DNA of 64,000 nt from Desulfobacter hydrogenophilus (GCF_004319545.1 NZ_CP036313.1:3908501-3972500), one strand, 5' to 3'. Shown: positions 16,741-27,881, numbered from the stretch's first letter. Numbers and translations: made by a program. Notes: a model not told the origin generated them from the sequence alone.

Positions 16741-19700
16741 ATGGATCAGCAATTAAAAAAAATACGTGACGGATTCGCCAATGCGCCTTCAGGGCCAGTG
16801 ACCATCAACGCCGCCTTCTGGACGGCCGCCGGCGTCACGCCGCCGGAAGGATTTGACGATACCATCAAGGCCGCTTATCGTCTACCCGAGTCCGCCGCCG
16901 GATTGGTGGTTAATTATGACCGACAGAATGTATCGGAGGTCATCGACAATCGTTTCAGCGTCACTGGCGTCACCCTGATTTTCCTCAACTCCGGCGACAA
17001 CGCCGCGAGTGCCGTCATCGAAGGGATCGGCACCGGGGGAACCCCGACCCTCGGGATCGATGTCACGCCTCCGGACGGATGGAATCTCGGCACATTGTTT
17101 ACCTACATGGCCGCCGCCGGCTGGCCGCTTTCATGGTTGCTTGAAAACAAGCAGTTGTTCTATTTCACCACGGCTGACGCTGACAAGATTGAACGACTTA
17201 AAACCAACCTGCCGGTTATCAAAGGCCAAAACATTTACGGAGAGATGGGCGTTCCCGACTCGGCCAAGCTGTTGTTTTCTCTTGTAAGTGGTTTCAGCTA
17301 TCCATCGGGGAATCTGCCGGCATCCGGTCCCATCGTTTTGAACAAAGCTCTCGGCGTCGATTCCCCAACGCCGCCTGAAGAGGAGAGCGTCATCCTCTAC
17401 CCTGATTTCGACTACACCGCCTTCATTCCGGAATCGAGCCCGCTTGCGCTGCTATTCCTAAAGGTGAGCAAGCCTCGGCTCTCCATTGTGGTAACGACAT
17501 CGGAAGAAAAAGACGACGATGGAAAAACATTCTACGATCAAAGACCGGCCTTTGGATTTGCCCTTGAGATGACGCTCGTCGGAATGGATGGTATCGAGGT
17601 TCCAATGCTGCTCGCCGCCCAGGTCGGCCTGCCGGTCGATCCGAAAAAGAGCAAGGCGAACTCTTACTACCAGTTCTCTGTCGCGCGGGTTGACGACGAC
17701 CATCGGATTACACCGACGGCCATCGTTTCTCTCATGGCGGGGCAGTCGTACTTCAGTCAGACGCCGCCTGTCCTGCAGCAATATCTATCTGCAGTGGAGA
17801 TGCTCGGCTTTACCATGGCCGGACGAATCGGCGTGGCCTATCCCGATTCCATCGGTCTGGTTATCGGCAGCGACGGTGGACCGCCCCCACTGTTCACCGA
17901 CCCGGGCAACAGTCAACCATTCGAGATAAAATCGTTCGCCCTCAACTGGCGGATGCTCAATCCACTCGATGCAAAGACCCGCCAAAGCATGGTCTCGTTT
18001 GAAACAATTTTCACTCTGTTTCCCACAATTTTTAAACAAAAGAACGGGGATGACGGCGGTGAGTTTTCCGTGCTGATCGACCAGGATCTGAACATGGAGG
18101 GTCGGTTTGACGGAACCGCGTCTCTTGACGATATTTTGAGCGGCATCACCGGCGGTGCGGTCGGCATGCCGGAAGGGGTGTCCGCTTCCTTTTCAGATAT
18201 ATACACCACCATCTCGCCTTCTCAAAAAAGCTACAGCTTCGGCTTCACCGTCGACGCGGAAATCGATATTCCGTTCATCTCGTATGACGGCAAGCCGCTG
18301 GTGCAACTGGTCGGAATGACATTCCAGCTGGCCGCCGTGACGCCGGCTAAAAAGGATCCGTCCGACAACGCAGCAACGGTCTACACAGGCGCCATTGATG
18401 GTGTGGCCATTGTCGGACCGGTCTCTTTGAATATCGGTGTAAACTACGACGAAGCCGGCGATCCTCCTACCTGGAAGATGAAAACCTCGTTGGCGAACAA
18501 CATTGACCTGATCGAGTTGACCAATCAGTTTTTCGAGGCGTACGGTCTTCCCGAGTTCCTGCCTGGAAAACTGACGGTGGAAGCATTTAATCTTGAAGCA
18601 ACAGTTCCTGTTGTGAAAAAGAGTCAAACAGCTAATCAACTTGGGTCCGGCCGCGCACGATCGGCGGTTGCCAGCTGGCGCACGCCGCTACGCCAGCCTC
18701 TTCGCAGCGCACATCGACATCTCAGCGCTGCTTTGGCCTCAACCGAAAACGCCCAACCCAAATCTTCGTACCTGATCTCGGGAAAGCTGCGGTGGGAATT
18801 TCCTTTGACGCCGGAGATACCGGTGAAAATAACCGCCGACATGGGGTTGAACTACGACGGCAATCGCGCCATAACTCCTGTCGATCAGCGGTTCGCCGGA
18901 TGGGTCATCGGCACCCTCGAAATCGATCTCATCGGATCAGTGGAGATCGGCTATCGGTTCGGACCGTCCGATGCCGACAGCGGCAGCTCAACTCTGCGGT
19001 TGCCGCTGACCACTGAGCTGGCCGAGGCAGCTGCAACGGGAGACAGCAAGACACTCTGGATGGCATGGAACGGTTTTCGGGCAGCCTACGATTTTGTAGA
19101 ACAGCAAGTCACTTTCTCGCTGACCGGGTGGACTTTAGGACAGCTCATCGAGTCTATGGTTCAGATGGTGGCAGACCCCTACTTCACGCTCGCCTCTCCC
19201 TGGGATCTGCTCAACAAAATATCGTTGAGTGGACTCTCCCTCTCTTTCGATCTGAAAAAGGACGAGATCAAGCCCTTTGTCAGCCGCGTCTCGTGCAATT
19301 ATGCGCTTCCCTCTTCCCTCAACCTGGGATTTATGACCATCAAGGGATTCAAGCTCCGGCAGATCGACGGTTCGACCACGCTCCTCATCGACGGCGTCAC
19401 CGATATCCCCGGCGTCAAGAATTCTCCGCTTTTCAATTCGAGTCAAAACGACGGCAAGGGGCAGGATGTCCAAAATATGCCGTCCGTGCCGGGACAGGGG
19501 AACAAGCTGTTCGACCTGCGCCTGTTGGCTCTGGGACAGCGAGTGGCCATCTACGATCCCGGGTCCGACATGCGGACGACCAAGGCAGTGATTGCCGCGC
19601 TTGAAAAAGTCCCTGCCAGCAGCGGAAAAGATCTTCCCTTCGACCCGTCCAAACAAGTCACAGGGCAACCCTACTATCACCAATCGAGTAACTGGTTGGC

Positions 19701-22700
19701 CGCCATGCATTTTGGAATCCTCGAGATTCCCGGTTTCAAGCCGAGACAATTTACGCTTGATATGATGATCGTTTTCAACGATCCGGACATGTATGGTCTA
19801 CGGATTGAAATGGCAGGGGAGAAGGCCAAGGCGCTGGCCGGTCTCGCCATTGACATTTTATACAAAAAAGTCACCGACGACATCGGGTTGTACCAGATCG
19901 ATTTTACGTTTCCGTCGATTCTGCGCAACCTCGATTTTGGTGCCGTTTCGGTCGTACTCCCCTCCATCGGCATCCAGATTTATACCAACGGTGACTTTCT
20001 GATCGATCTCGGCTTCCCTCACAATAACAATTTCAGTCGGTCGTTTACCTTTCAGGCTATTATCTACGGCGTGCCGGTGCTCGGTTCCGGCGGGCTCTAT
20101 TTCGGCAAGCTATCGAACGCCACGGCAAAAGGGATTCCTCAAACCACGAAGGGGGCGTTCAGTTCCGTGATTCTCTTCGGACTCGGCGCTCAAATCGGCC
20201 TCGGGCGTTACATCGACAAAGGTGTTTTCAAAGCCGGCTTTTCCATTACGATTTTCGGTATTATCGAAGGAACCATTGCCGCCTGGCACCCCTACGAAAA
20301 GTCAGGCGAACCGCAGGAGAAGGGGCTCGTCCAGGGAGACTACTATTTCAAACTGGCGGGAACTTTTGGGATCATTGGCAAACTCTACGGAACGGTCGAC
20401 TTCGGTATTATCTTTGCCAATGTCAACCTGACCGTGGAAGTGTACATGAAGATTGTTTACGAGTCATACTGCGCCATTCCTCTGTCGCTGACGGCCCGGG
20501 TCAGTGTTAGCGCCTCGGTTAACATCAACCTTGGTGTGTTCAAAATCACCATATCGTTTTCGTTCAAGCTAACCATCACCGAAACACTGACCATCGGAAG
20601 CGACCAGCGAAATCTCTCTCCATGGTACGACGGCGCCTCCGTGCAGCGCCTTCGGCTTGGTGATTTGGCATTGGCGGGACCGCCGCTTCGGCTCAATTTT
20701 TCCGGGGCAACGAAACGCAGTTTGGCCACGGCGCCAAGAGTTTCCGTGGCAGCCACCGCCTTTACCAAGTTCTCAGTTATCGCTCCGGAAAACTCGGGAT
20801 ATGATGCTCAGGAGGGAGCAGGCGTTCTTCTATTCGCCATTGACGCTCCGGTTGCCACAAGCTCCGGCTCCGGTGCCAACACATCCTTCGGCAAACTCAA
20901 TAAGGCGTTCTTTGGTTGGCTCGTCAACCACATAGAGGAGACGGAATACGCAGGGCCGCTTCCAACGGCAGGTGAAGCTACAACTACAAGGGTTCACCTC
21001 GAAGCGATGCTTGCTCTCCTCTCCGATCCGTTAAATCAGCCTTTTTCGGCCTATGATCTCAACACCTTCTTCGCCGACAACTGCGATGTTACCATCAGCG
21101 GTCCGACAGTAGAAAGTCAGAAGGCGTTGGCTGACGGGTCGGTAATTTTTCCGGCGTTTTCTTTCTTTAAGATGACTGTTCCCAATCCGAACGGCGTCGA
21201 GCCCCCTACCGTCAATCTTTGGTTCGGTCAATACACTACAGCGGACGATGCTTATCAAGAGGCGGTGCGACTCCTGTTTGCATCGGTGGCCGCGAATGTC
21301 GAGGCCGAGGGTAAAAAAGACAAATTGTCGGTCAAGGCCGCTCCCGGCGGAAACGCTGAACCCATGGCCGATCTGGTATACGTCAACTACTTTGTTTTAC
21401 TGGCCCGGCAATTGGTCCAATCGGCCATTGACGCTTTTGACGACTACGCCTACCCGTTGAAAGGCATGGAGTCGATCAATGATATTCTTTCATGGGGCCG
21501 GGATCTCGGAAACGTGGACCTGACTCCCGAGGATGTAGTCGGCGGCAACATGAGCTATCCCCTCGCCGCCAACAAGAAAATCGTTATCGGAGACGTTCAC
21601 CATACGATTCAAGCGTCCGACACGTTGAGCGCCGTCGCTTCTCGCTACAGCGATGACGCGGCTTCGGATAAACGGTGGACAACAACGGTGGCAAGCCTGA
21701 TCACCTGGAACGCGAACCAAAACAACCTAATTCTTGCCGGGAAAAAGATTGAGCTGAAAGTAGGCGGCGTATCCATGATCTACACCACAAAACCGGGGGA
21801 CTCGTTCAACTCGTTGGCGGAAGCTTTCGGCATTACCATCGACGCTTTGTCGGAAGAGACAACGCTCTATGGTATTGAGGGGGTGTTGGCGCCTGGAATC
21901 GTTCTGCCGATTTCGCCCATTTCTTACACAACTGCGAGCGGTGACTCAGATACGCTCCAATCAGTCCTGGAACGGTTCGCCTCGCCATTGGATGCCTTCC
22001 TGAGCGTGGAAGAAAACCTTTCAGCGGCCGGACTCTTTTCCATGGATGGGAATCTCCGTTTTGCTATTGTCAATCTTACCACGTTGGACGTTGATGATAT
22101 CTGGGATGTCATCCTTAGAACCGATACCCTCGGACAGATTGCCGGCATTGCCTCGCGCTTTATGATGCATGGCATGCGCCTGCCGAATGATAGAGGCTTG
22201 GCGCTTTCAACCGGATTTCTTTACGGTTCACCCTACTGGCCCGATACTCAGAGCGCCTATGGCTTATACCAGCTCACTGGGCAGCAATTTCCACTTTCCG
22301 CCAATGGAACGACCGTGTCGCTCACATTTTCCGATGCCACCGGTCCCTCATGGCTCACCTTCAACGATGGCGCAGGTGTGAACTTTGACATCTCTGACCA
22401 GATCAATTTGGCAAATGCCGTTACAACGTGGGCCAAGAACAACGGTTACAAGCCGAAAACTACCATCAACCGTGAACCGGGGATGGTGTTGTCGCCCCGA
22501 AAATTTACCATGGCTTCTCGCTCCCCGTGGACCGGCTCCAACGTCGCCGAGTTGGCGCGGGTTACCGCCATCCCGTCCGGATCGGATGCTGCCGCCGCCG
22601 CCACGGAAAACGCGCCCCAAGGGCAACCCTATCTTTGGGCACTGTCAAGCGGCCTGATGACATCTCTTGCCGACCGTCAGAAAAGGTTGACCGCACTTTG

Positions 22701-25700
22701 TGCGAATGTCGCCGATATGACCCCCTACCTGCCGCTCATGTTTCCGGTGGTCAGCGTTACCGATCCGGCCTCTTCCACAACCGGATATCTGCCGATAAAA
22801 GGGTACACCCTTGCCACCCGAATTGATTTCCGGGTCAAACGTCTCGCTCAACTCGATGATCTCGCGCCGCCGTTGCCGGATGCCAATGACATCGTACCCC
22901 CGGGACCCGGCAATGACGGAAGCAACGCACGAGCGCTGGCGCCCTTTGCCTATGAACTGGTGGGCCCGAGTCCGGCCGATGCAATTTTGTTGCAACGAAT
23001 GCTGACCGCCATCGACAGCTTGGGAGAAAAGACGCTGAGCGACATTTTTCTACTCTACAATGATGAAAGTGACGGTAGTAACGGCCTGATGAACCGCGGA
23101 AAAAGTGAGTTTCTTTCATTTATTGTACAATCGAACCTCTCGACAGAGACAAACCCGCCGCCGATTCTGTTTGCCGCAAAGGACGCGGCTAAAGATGAAA
23201 AAGTATCCGGCATTGCAAATAGTCCGACCGACTTCGTCAAATTGATGTGGGAGCTTTCTACCGTCAATCAGGGCGGCTACTATCTCTACTATCAATCCTT
23301 TAAAGAAGGCGATGGTCTGCCGCCTGGCATATTTGATGACAGCGGGATAGCGGTGCTGACGATAGTGATTACCCTCGCCCGGAACGAGGCGTCGCCGGTA
23401 GGGCAGCGTGTTTTTGATTTCTGTAACGCCTTAGTCACCGTAGATACAATAGACCCGGAACGATCAATCGTCGCGCTTGAGGGGGTGTCGGATCCGGCCG
23501 TGGGAAAACCACTTTTGGGAACCGAGACCTTGGATGAATTGTCTGCGTGCTATGGGGTCAACCTCGGCGCCCTCGCTCGATCCAACAGGACAGTTATGTT
23601 TGCCTCGGGTGCTGTTATTCCGATAGCCGGACTTTATCGGGAATTGACGCCCGACGATTGCGCAGGTGGCAAAGATCCGATTCAGATGCTTGCCGATTAT
23701 TATTCGGAGGGTGCTATCGAACCGATAACGAAACAGGATATACTCGACTACAATCCAGGAACCAAGGTAGAATCACTTTCGGTTTTTCGAATCCCCGCTT
23801 TTAATTACCGCGTCGAACCTGCCGCTGCACCCGGGGCTTCCTTCGCTGCTCTCGGCGATTACTACGGCATTTCCAACGATGCGTTGGGATACCAGGCTCG
23901 CAATGTGGCCAGGCTGTTCCCTGCCGGCGCTGTACTTACCATTGATACTGTTGTTTTCGACGCTCAACAGAATCTGGGGTGTGGGAACACCGGTATGTCA
24001 GTACTTCGCGAGCGGGGTTTTGAACCGGATCCCTCTCATTCCGACACCTACCCGATCAACGAGTTGTTGCAACTCTACCAGTTGCTGTCGACCAATATCA
24101 GAGAGAATGCCTTCTACAACCGAAGCCCCAATACGGCATCTTTTGGCCCCCAGGATATGGACGATACGCATCATGAGCCAAACGGGACAGAGGCACGGAT
24201 GCTCAAGAGCAGCTTGAACAGAGAATATCCGAAGCCTCGACGCTTGAGCCGCAGTTTTAGAGCGTCACAGGACAGCCATTTTCTTTATCAGCAAGCAGTA
24301 GCTGCCAATAATGCCTTCGCTACACTCAATGCGGCGGTCGTTCCTGAAAGCGCCATTTTACCTCAACCGGACGACAATCCCTACAGAGGAGTTGGAGGCA
24401 TCCTTCAGTTCAATCTGTCATGGCAAGACCTTTTCGGCAATCAGATCCCGAATCCGTTATCCTTTCCGCAGCCAGGCGATCCCCCTCCGTACAGCGGGTT
24501 TCCGATGCCGATTCTGTACACAGATACCCTTATCCCGATCGAGCAGTGGAGCAATACAGAGACGGGCTACCGTTACCAAGGAACCAAGGGGTTGCCCGAA
24601 CTCGTGGTTAACTTTACCCTCAACGTTAAACCATACTTGCCGAACGACACGAACACATTTGCCCTCAGACGATTGAACGCGACTCGCCACGGCGCTGATG
24701 AGCCCATATGGCTGCAGAACGCCAAAGCGGACCTGGCCGTGTACACGCGTGTCTTCTATCAATTAACCCAAAATTATGATGCTGCTGGAGTTCCCGGATT
24801 GAGCGGCAACGCGGTGTCGATTCGATTGGTCAACACTCTGCTTTCAGATAGGACCGGTTCTCAACCGGAAGGGTTGCACTCGTCACTCGTCAACTATGTC
24901 GAACAGTGCGTTCTCTACCTACAGGCGATTGTCGCCGCTGGCACTCCTGTCGAAGCGCCGTCTGCCGTCCTCACCGCTTCGGTTCAGCTCAAGGACGTGT
25001 CGGACGACGATATCATTCAAGTGTCGGTAGCATTGGTTTTGGAACGACAGGGCCTCTTGTGCGACCCGGCATTGCGAGGTCTTGGGAATCTCGGCCTCCG
25101 GGTCGAATCTATTATTCCTGCCGTTACCGAAGCGCCCGCTTCAACGGTGCAAAGCGATGTGATTGATCAAGACACTGACACGACCCCCTCCCTCGTTCCT
25201 TTCGCGAGAGGGATGGAGTCCGTGTTTGCCACCGATGACTGGTGCCTACGTATTGGTGTCGGTTCCGTCGATCCGGCCAGCACCGTTCAATCAAGAACAC
25301 CCAGTCTCTGGGCTGTTCGGATGAGCCTTTCGGGCGCCACCAGCGCCAGTGGTCTTGACTTTACCATCGGCGCCAATCCGCTCCACTATGCGCCGAGGCT
25401 GGTGGCCACCGCTTTAAAGACTTTCAATGCCGATATTGCACCTTACGAAACCGGTCAACCGTTCCCCGCCGGGAACCCGCAGAGGATTTCATTCAGCGGA
25501 GTCGACCCGAATCAGTGGTATGCGGACTTTCTAACAGCGGTGGATACTTTTTTAACGCCACCCTACACAACCTCTGTCTTTGTTTTTGATAAATTGTTGA
25601 ATCTGGACGACGGCGCGAATGCTTCGGGAAATAAAGGTTACTTGGCCAAAATGCTTGACTATAAAGCAGACCTGGCCGAGTCGATGGCGACAACGTTGTT

Positions 25701-27576
25701 GTCAATATATGCTAATTCCAGTGACAATTCTCACCTTAAGAGGGCAGCGGCAGAGAAATTCAAGCAGGCACTCCTTGGCAAACTGTCCACCGCAAACACC
25801 CTCACGTCGATTTCGGTTTTTCCGGTGACCGGCGCCAAGTACGACAAATCATTGAATAAAGATGTGGTGAGTCCGCCGAGATTCTATGGGCAACCTCAAG
25901 CCACAACGGTAAAGGATCCGGAACAGAAAAAAAACAACTACTCATTCTCCACTGCCAAAGTCCCGTTGACCAAATCTACCGAGGAAGGTAACAGCGCCTT
26001 GGCATTTCTTTTTGATTCCCGACACGCAACCCGGGGTGCATTCGTCACAATGGATCTCGCATATTCATTGACCCATTTGGAGTTTGATATACGCAATGTG
26101 TCGGGGATAAAAAAATACGAGCAATCGAATTGGATATCGTTTCTGACTGGGCCGTATAAACGTCACATCGGCGATGCAGGAAAGGATTTCACCTTTCCCA
26201 TTCTCTTGCGGGCCCTGCCTACGCCTCCAACTATGGTGGCGCAGAGCGGGTCACCGATTAAGACAAGTAAAGACGGGTATGCCGCAGTTTCCGATGGCGC
26301 CGAGGCGAGTGATCTGCGACGTTGGTCGTATGAGTTCAGCTACTTGGGCAGCCGAGCCGCCCAGGACCGGATGTTGGTCACCGTTGAATTCAACCGACCG
26401 CCAGATACAAAAGATATATTGAACGCCTCGAGTAAATCAACCGCCGAGGAGCTTTACAGAGCATTGGCTCAATTCCAGGCGATCTACCCCGCTGTGGCGC
26501 AGGATCTGGATACCTACCTGCGTCCGTTAAACGGTGACAGCGATCCGACCGCGCAAGAGATGCTCGACGCCCAATACGCGTTAGCCGCTCTGGATAACGT
26601 TGTTAAAAACGTTACTGATAAATACAAAGCGTGGGTGAATTCCTCTATAAAAATGGCAGAAGACGAGTCAGCACCGCGGGTAGTCTATCAGTTTGAAGTC
26701 GGATTGAATGAAAGCACCGATGCTGACAATCGGGCAATCGTCGAAGTTGTGCCGCTTTCGTTTACCCTGGACAATAAAAGCGCCACCAACTTTTTACCAG
26801 TGGCCCACGTGGAGGTTGACCCGAAAAACTACGACGCCGAACTGGTGTCGTCTACTGAAGCGGGTTTTGCGACCTACCAGTATCGTCTCAAAGACGACAA
26901 CGGAGAAGAACCAACGTACCTGAGCTATGACAAGGCATTGACTATAGCGAAGCGCACCATCCAGTTTCCCAGGCTGGACCTCTTTGCACTGCAAAGCGGA
27001 TGGTCCGCAGTGCAAGTAACCCGCAACCAACGCCTGTCTCCCGAAGGGGGGCCGGAAACCTCGAAGGAATTTACCTTCCTTTCCGACGAGGTTCGATTCG
27101 CCGATCCTATGAGACCGCTTCTTGTCTATCCATCGTTTCCTCTCGGCACAGGGAATAAGCCGGAATCAATGAAAACATGGCTTTCCAACTTTTTTACCTT
27201 GTTGCTGACACCCGATACAACCATACCGTTTACCCAATCGATACTCATCAAGCTCGAGGCGCGATACAGCTATCGAACAGCGGAATTGGTCGCAGATCTA
27301 CCGTGCACGATCCTGCCGCTTAGTTTGCTGCCTCCCACCAACACAGAGGGCAAGATCTCACCACCCTTCGTCACCGCCGTAGCGACTGCGGTGCAGCATT
27401 GGTTTGATACAGCATATCCGGTCGTAGGAACGAGTTCGGCGTTCTCCTTTCAGTTATCCGTTTTTTCCGACTCGGGAAAAAATGATATGCCAATTTTGCA
27501 AGTCCGAAACTTGACGATTCCGGCCGCCCTTGTGAGCCATCAGGGAAATAAAAATACTCAGGTATCAGGTCATTAA
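16741..27576 (+). CDS. Giant 3,611-aa protein with degenerate LysM-like repeats
   Basis: This single uninterrupted frame of 10.8 kb starts at ATG 16,741 after GAGGGA. The first 1,300 residues are beta-rich, with long runs of alternating hydrophobic residues. A glycine- and aromatic-rich zone at about 1,136-1,240 reads like amphipathic strands (VILFGLGAQIGLGRYIDKG, ITIFGIIEGTIAAWHPY). LysM-like units are seen near 1,616 (HHTIQASDTLSAVASRY), 1,679 (MIYTTKPGDSFNSLAEAFGI), 1,729 (YTTASGDSDTLQSVLERF), 2,258 (ETLDELSACYGVNLGAL) and 2,354 (SFAALGDYYGISNDALGYQA). The last 1,200 residues hold mixed strands and helices. No signal peptide is visible. LysM modules usually bind glycans, so a structural, cell-surface or particle-associated role is possible but unproven. 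Confidence 0.88.
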   Translation: MDQQLKKIRDGFANAPSGPVTINAAFWTAAGVTPPEGFDDTIKAAYRLPESAAGLVVNYDRQNVSEVIDNRFSVTGVTLIFLNSGDNAASAVIEGIGTGGTPTLGIDVTPPDGWNLGTLFTYMAAAGWPLSWLLENKQLFYFTTADADKIERLKTNLPVIKGQNIYGEMGVPDSAKLLFSLVSGFSYPSGNLPASGPIVLNKALGVDSPTPPEEESVILYPDFDYTAFIPESSPLALLFLKVSKPRLSIVVTTSEEKDDDGKTFYDQRPAFGFALEMTLVGMDGIEVPMLLAAQVGLPVDPKKSKANSYYQFSVARVDDDHRITPTAIVSLMAGQSYFSQTPPVLQQYLSAVEMLGFTMAGRIGVAYPDSIGLVIGSDGGPPPLFTDPGNSQPFEIKSFALNWRMLNPLDAKTRQSMVSFETIFTLFPTIFKQKNGDDGGEFSVLIDQDLNMEGRFDGTASLDDILSGITGGAVGMPEGVSASFSDIYTTISPSQKSYSFGFTVDAEIDIPFISYDGKPLVQLVGMTFQLAAVTPAKKDPSDNAATVYTGAIDGVAIVGPVSLNIGVNYDEAGDPPTWKMKTSLANNIDLIELTNQFFEAYGLPEFLPGKLTVEAFNLEATVPVVKKSQTANQLGSGRARSAVASWRTPLRQPLRSAHRHLSAALASTENAQPKSSYLISGKLRWEFPLTPEIPVKITADMGLNYDGNRAITPVDQRFAGWVIGTLEIDLIGSVEIGYRFGPSDADSGSSTLRLPLTTELAEAAATGDSKTLWMAWNGFRAAYDFVEQQVTFSLTGWTLGQLIESMVQMVADPYFTLASPWDLLNKISLSGLSLSFDLKKDEIKPFVSRVSCNYALPSSLNLGFMTIKGFKLRQIDGSTTLLIDGVTDIPGVKNSPLFNSSQNDGKGQDVQNMPSVPGQGNKLFDLRLLALGQRVAIYDPGSDMRTTKAVIAALEKVPASSGKDLPFDPSKQVTGQPYYHQSSNWLAAMHFGILEIPGFKPRQFTLDMMIVFNDPDMYGLRIEMAGEKAKALAGLAIDILYKKVTDDIGLYQIDFTFPSILRNLDFGAVSVVLPSIGIQIYTNGDFLIDLGFPHNNNFSRSFTFQAIIYGVPVLGSGGLYFGKLSNATAKGIPQTTKGAFSSVILFGLGAQIGLGRYIDKGVFKAGFSITIFGIIEGTIAAWHPYEKSGEPQEKGLVQGDYYFKLAGTFGIIGKLYGTVDFGIIFANVNLTVEVYMKIVYESYCAIPLSLTARVSVSASVNINLGVFKITISFSFKLTITETLTIGSDQRNLSPWYDGASVQRLRLGDLALAGPPLRLNFSGATKRSLATAPRVSVAATAFTKFSVIAPENSGYDAQEGAGVLLFAIDAPVATSSGSGANTSFGKLNKAFFGWLVNHIEETEYAGPLPTAGEATTTRVHLEAMLALLSDPLNQPFSAYDLNTFFADNCDVTISGPTVESQKALADGSVIFPAFSFFKMTVPNPNGVEPPTVNLWFGQYTTADDAYQEAVRLLFASVAANVEAEGKKDKLSVKAAPGGNAEPMADLVYVNYFVLLARQLVQSAIDAFDDYAYPLKGMESINDILSWGRDLGNVDLTPEDVVGGNMSYPLAANKKIVIGDVHHTIQASDTLSAVASRYSDDAASDKRWTTTVASLITWNANQNNLILAGKKIELKVGGVSMIYTTKPGDSFNSLAEAFGITIDALSEETTLYGIEGVLAPGIVLPISPISYTTASGDSDTLQSVLERFASPLDAFLSVEENLSAAGLFSMDGNLRFAIVNLTTLDVDDIWDVILRTDTLGQIAGIASRFMMHGMRLPNDRGLALSTGFLYGSPYWPDTQSAYGLYQLTGQQFPLSANGTTVSLTFSDATGPSWLTFNDGAGVNFDISDQINLANAVTTWAKNNGYKPKTTINREPGMVLSPRKFTMASRSPWTGSNVAELARVTAIPSGSDAAAAATENAPQGQPYLWALSSGLMTSLADRQKRLTALCANVADMTPYLPLMFPVVSVTDPASSTTGYLPIKGYTLATRIDFRVKRLAQLDDLAPPLPDANDIVPPGPGNDGSNARALAPFAYELVGPSPADAILLQRMLTAIDSLGEKTLSDIFLLYNDESDGSNGLMNRGKSEFLSFIVQSNLSTETNPPPILFAAKDAAKDEKVSGIANSPTDFVKLMWELSTVNQGGYYLYYQSFKEGDGLPPGIFDDSGIAVLTIVITLARNEASPVGQRVFDFCNALVTVDTIDPERSIVALEGVSDPAVGKPLLGTETLDELSACYGVNLGALARSNRTVMFASGAVIPIAGLYRELTPDDCAGGKDPIQMLADYYSEGAIEPITKQDILDYNPGTKVESLSVFRIPAFNYRVEPAAAPGASFAALGDYYGISNDALGYQARNVARLFPAGAVLTIDTVVFDAQQNLGCGNTGMSVLRERGFEPDPSHSDTYPINELLQLYQLLSTNIRENAFYNRSPNTASFGPQDMDDTHHEPNGTEARMLKSSLNREYPKPRRLSRSFRASQDSHFLYQQAVAANNAFATLNAAVVPESAILPQPDDNPYRGVGGILQFNLSWQDLFGNQIPNPLSFPQPGDPPPYSGFPMPILYTDTLIPIEQWSNTETGYRYQGTKGLPELVVNFTLNVKPYLPNDTNTFALRRLNATRHGADEPIWLQNAKADLAVYTRVFYQLTQNYDAAGVPGLSGNAVSIRLVNTLLSDRTGSQPEGLHSSLVNYVEQCVLYLQAIVAAGTPVEAPSAVLTASVQLKDVSDDDIIQVSVALVLERQGLLCDPALRGLGNLGLRVESIIPAVTEAPASTVQSDVIDQDTDTTPSLVPFARGMESVFATDDWCLRIGVGSVDPASTVQSRTPSLWAVRMSLSGATSASGLDFTIGANPLHYAPRLVATALKTFNADIAPYETGQPFPAGNPQRISFSGVDPNQWYADFLTAVDTFLTPPYTTSVFVFDKLLNLDDGANASGNKGYLAKMLDYKADLAESMATTLLSIYANSSDNSHLKRAAAEKFKQALLGKLSTANTLTSISVFPVTGAKYDKSLNKDVVSPPRFYGQPQATTVKDPEQKKNNYSFSTAKVPLTKSTEEGNSALAFLFDSRHATRGAFVTMDLAYSLTHLEFDIRNVSGIKKYEQSNWISFLTGPYKRHIGDAGKDFTFPILLRALPTPPTMVAQSGSPIKTSKDGYAAVSDGAEASDLRRWSYEFSYLGSRAAQDRMLVTVEFNRPPDTKDILNASSKSTAEELYRALAQFQAIYPAVAQDLDTYLRPLNGDSDPTAQEMLDAQYALAALDNVVKNVTDKYKAWVNSSIKMAEDESAPRVVYQFEVGLNESTDADNRAIVEVVPLSFTLDNKSATNFLPVAHVEVDPKNYDAELVSSTEAGFATYQYRLKDDNGEEPTYLSYDKALTIAKRTIQFPRLDLFALQSGWSAVQVTRNQRLSPEGGPETSKEFTFLSDEVRFADPMRPLLVYPSFPLGTGNKPESMKTWLSNFFTLLLTPDTTIPFTQSILIKLEARYSYRTAELVADLPCTILPLSLLPPTNTEGKISPPFVTAVATAVQHWFDTAYPVVGTSSAFSFQLSVFSDSGKNDMPILQVRNLTIPAALVSHQGNKNTQVSGH

Positions 27577-27881
27577 TAATGTCATTAACACAACTCGTCG
27601 AACAGGTGTCACGGCCCTTCTTGATTTGCTTCACTATTGATCATTGAGGCGCTTTACCACCAGCGGCACTGGATGTATGAAAATTACTGTCAACGTATTA
27701 GTGGATAAGTTTCGTTTTGAAAGGCGACTAATATAACATTCATTGCCCAGTGCCTTATTCCTATAAATCTGAATTTTTCCTAAGAGTTGAATAATGGTAT
27801 GAAAGGTGACCGGCTATAATTTCCAAAAAGGCAGGACTGGAAGAAGTAATGTTGGACCAATTGTCAGAGTTACAAATAATG
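27577..27881. other. End of the operon, no supported gene
   Basis: A 22-codon frame begins at 27,579, directly after the giant's stop (MSLTQLVEQVSRPF...TIDH). It could be a stub of a sixth operon gene that was cut off. Nothing else is convincing. The sequence becomes AT-rich again within about 150 bases, marking the right edge of the GC-rich cargo. Confidence 0.35.
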
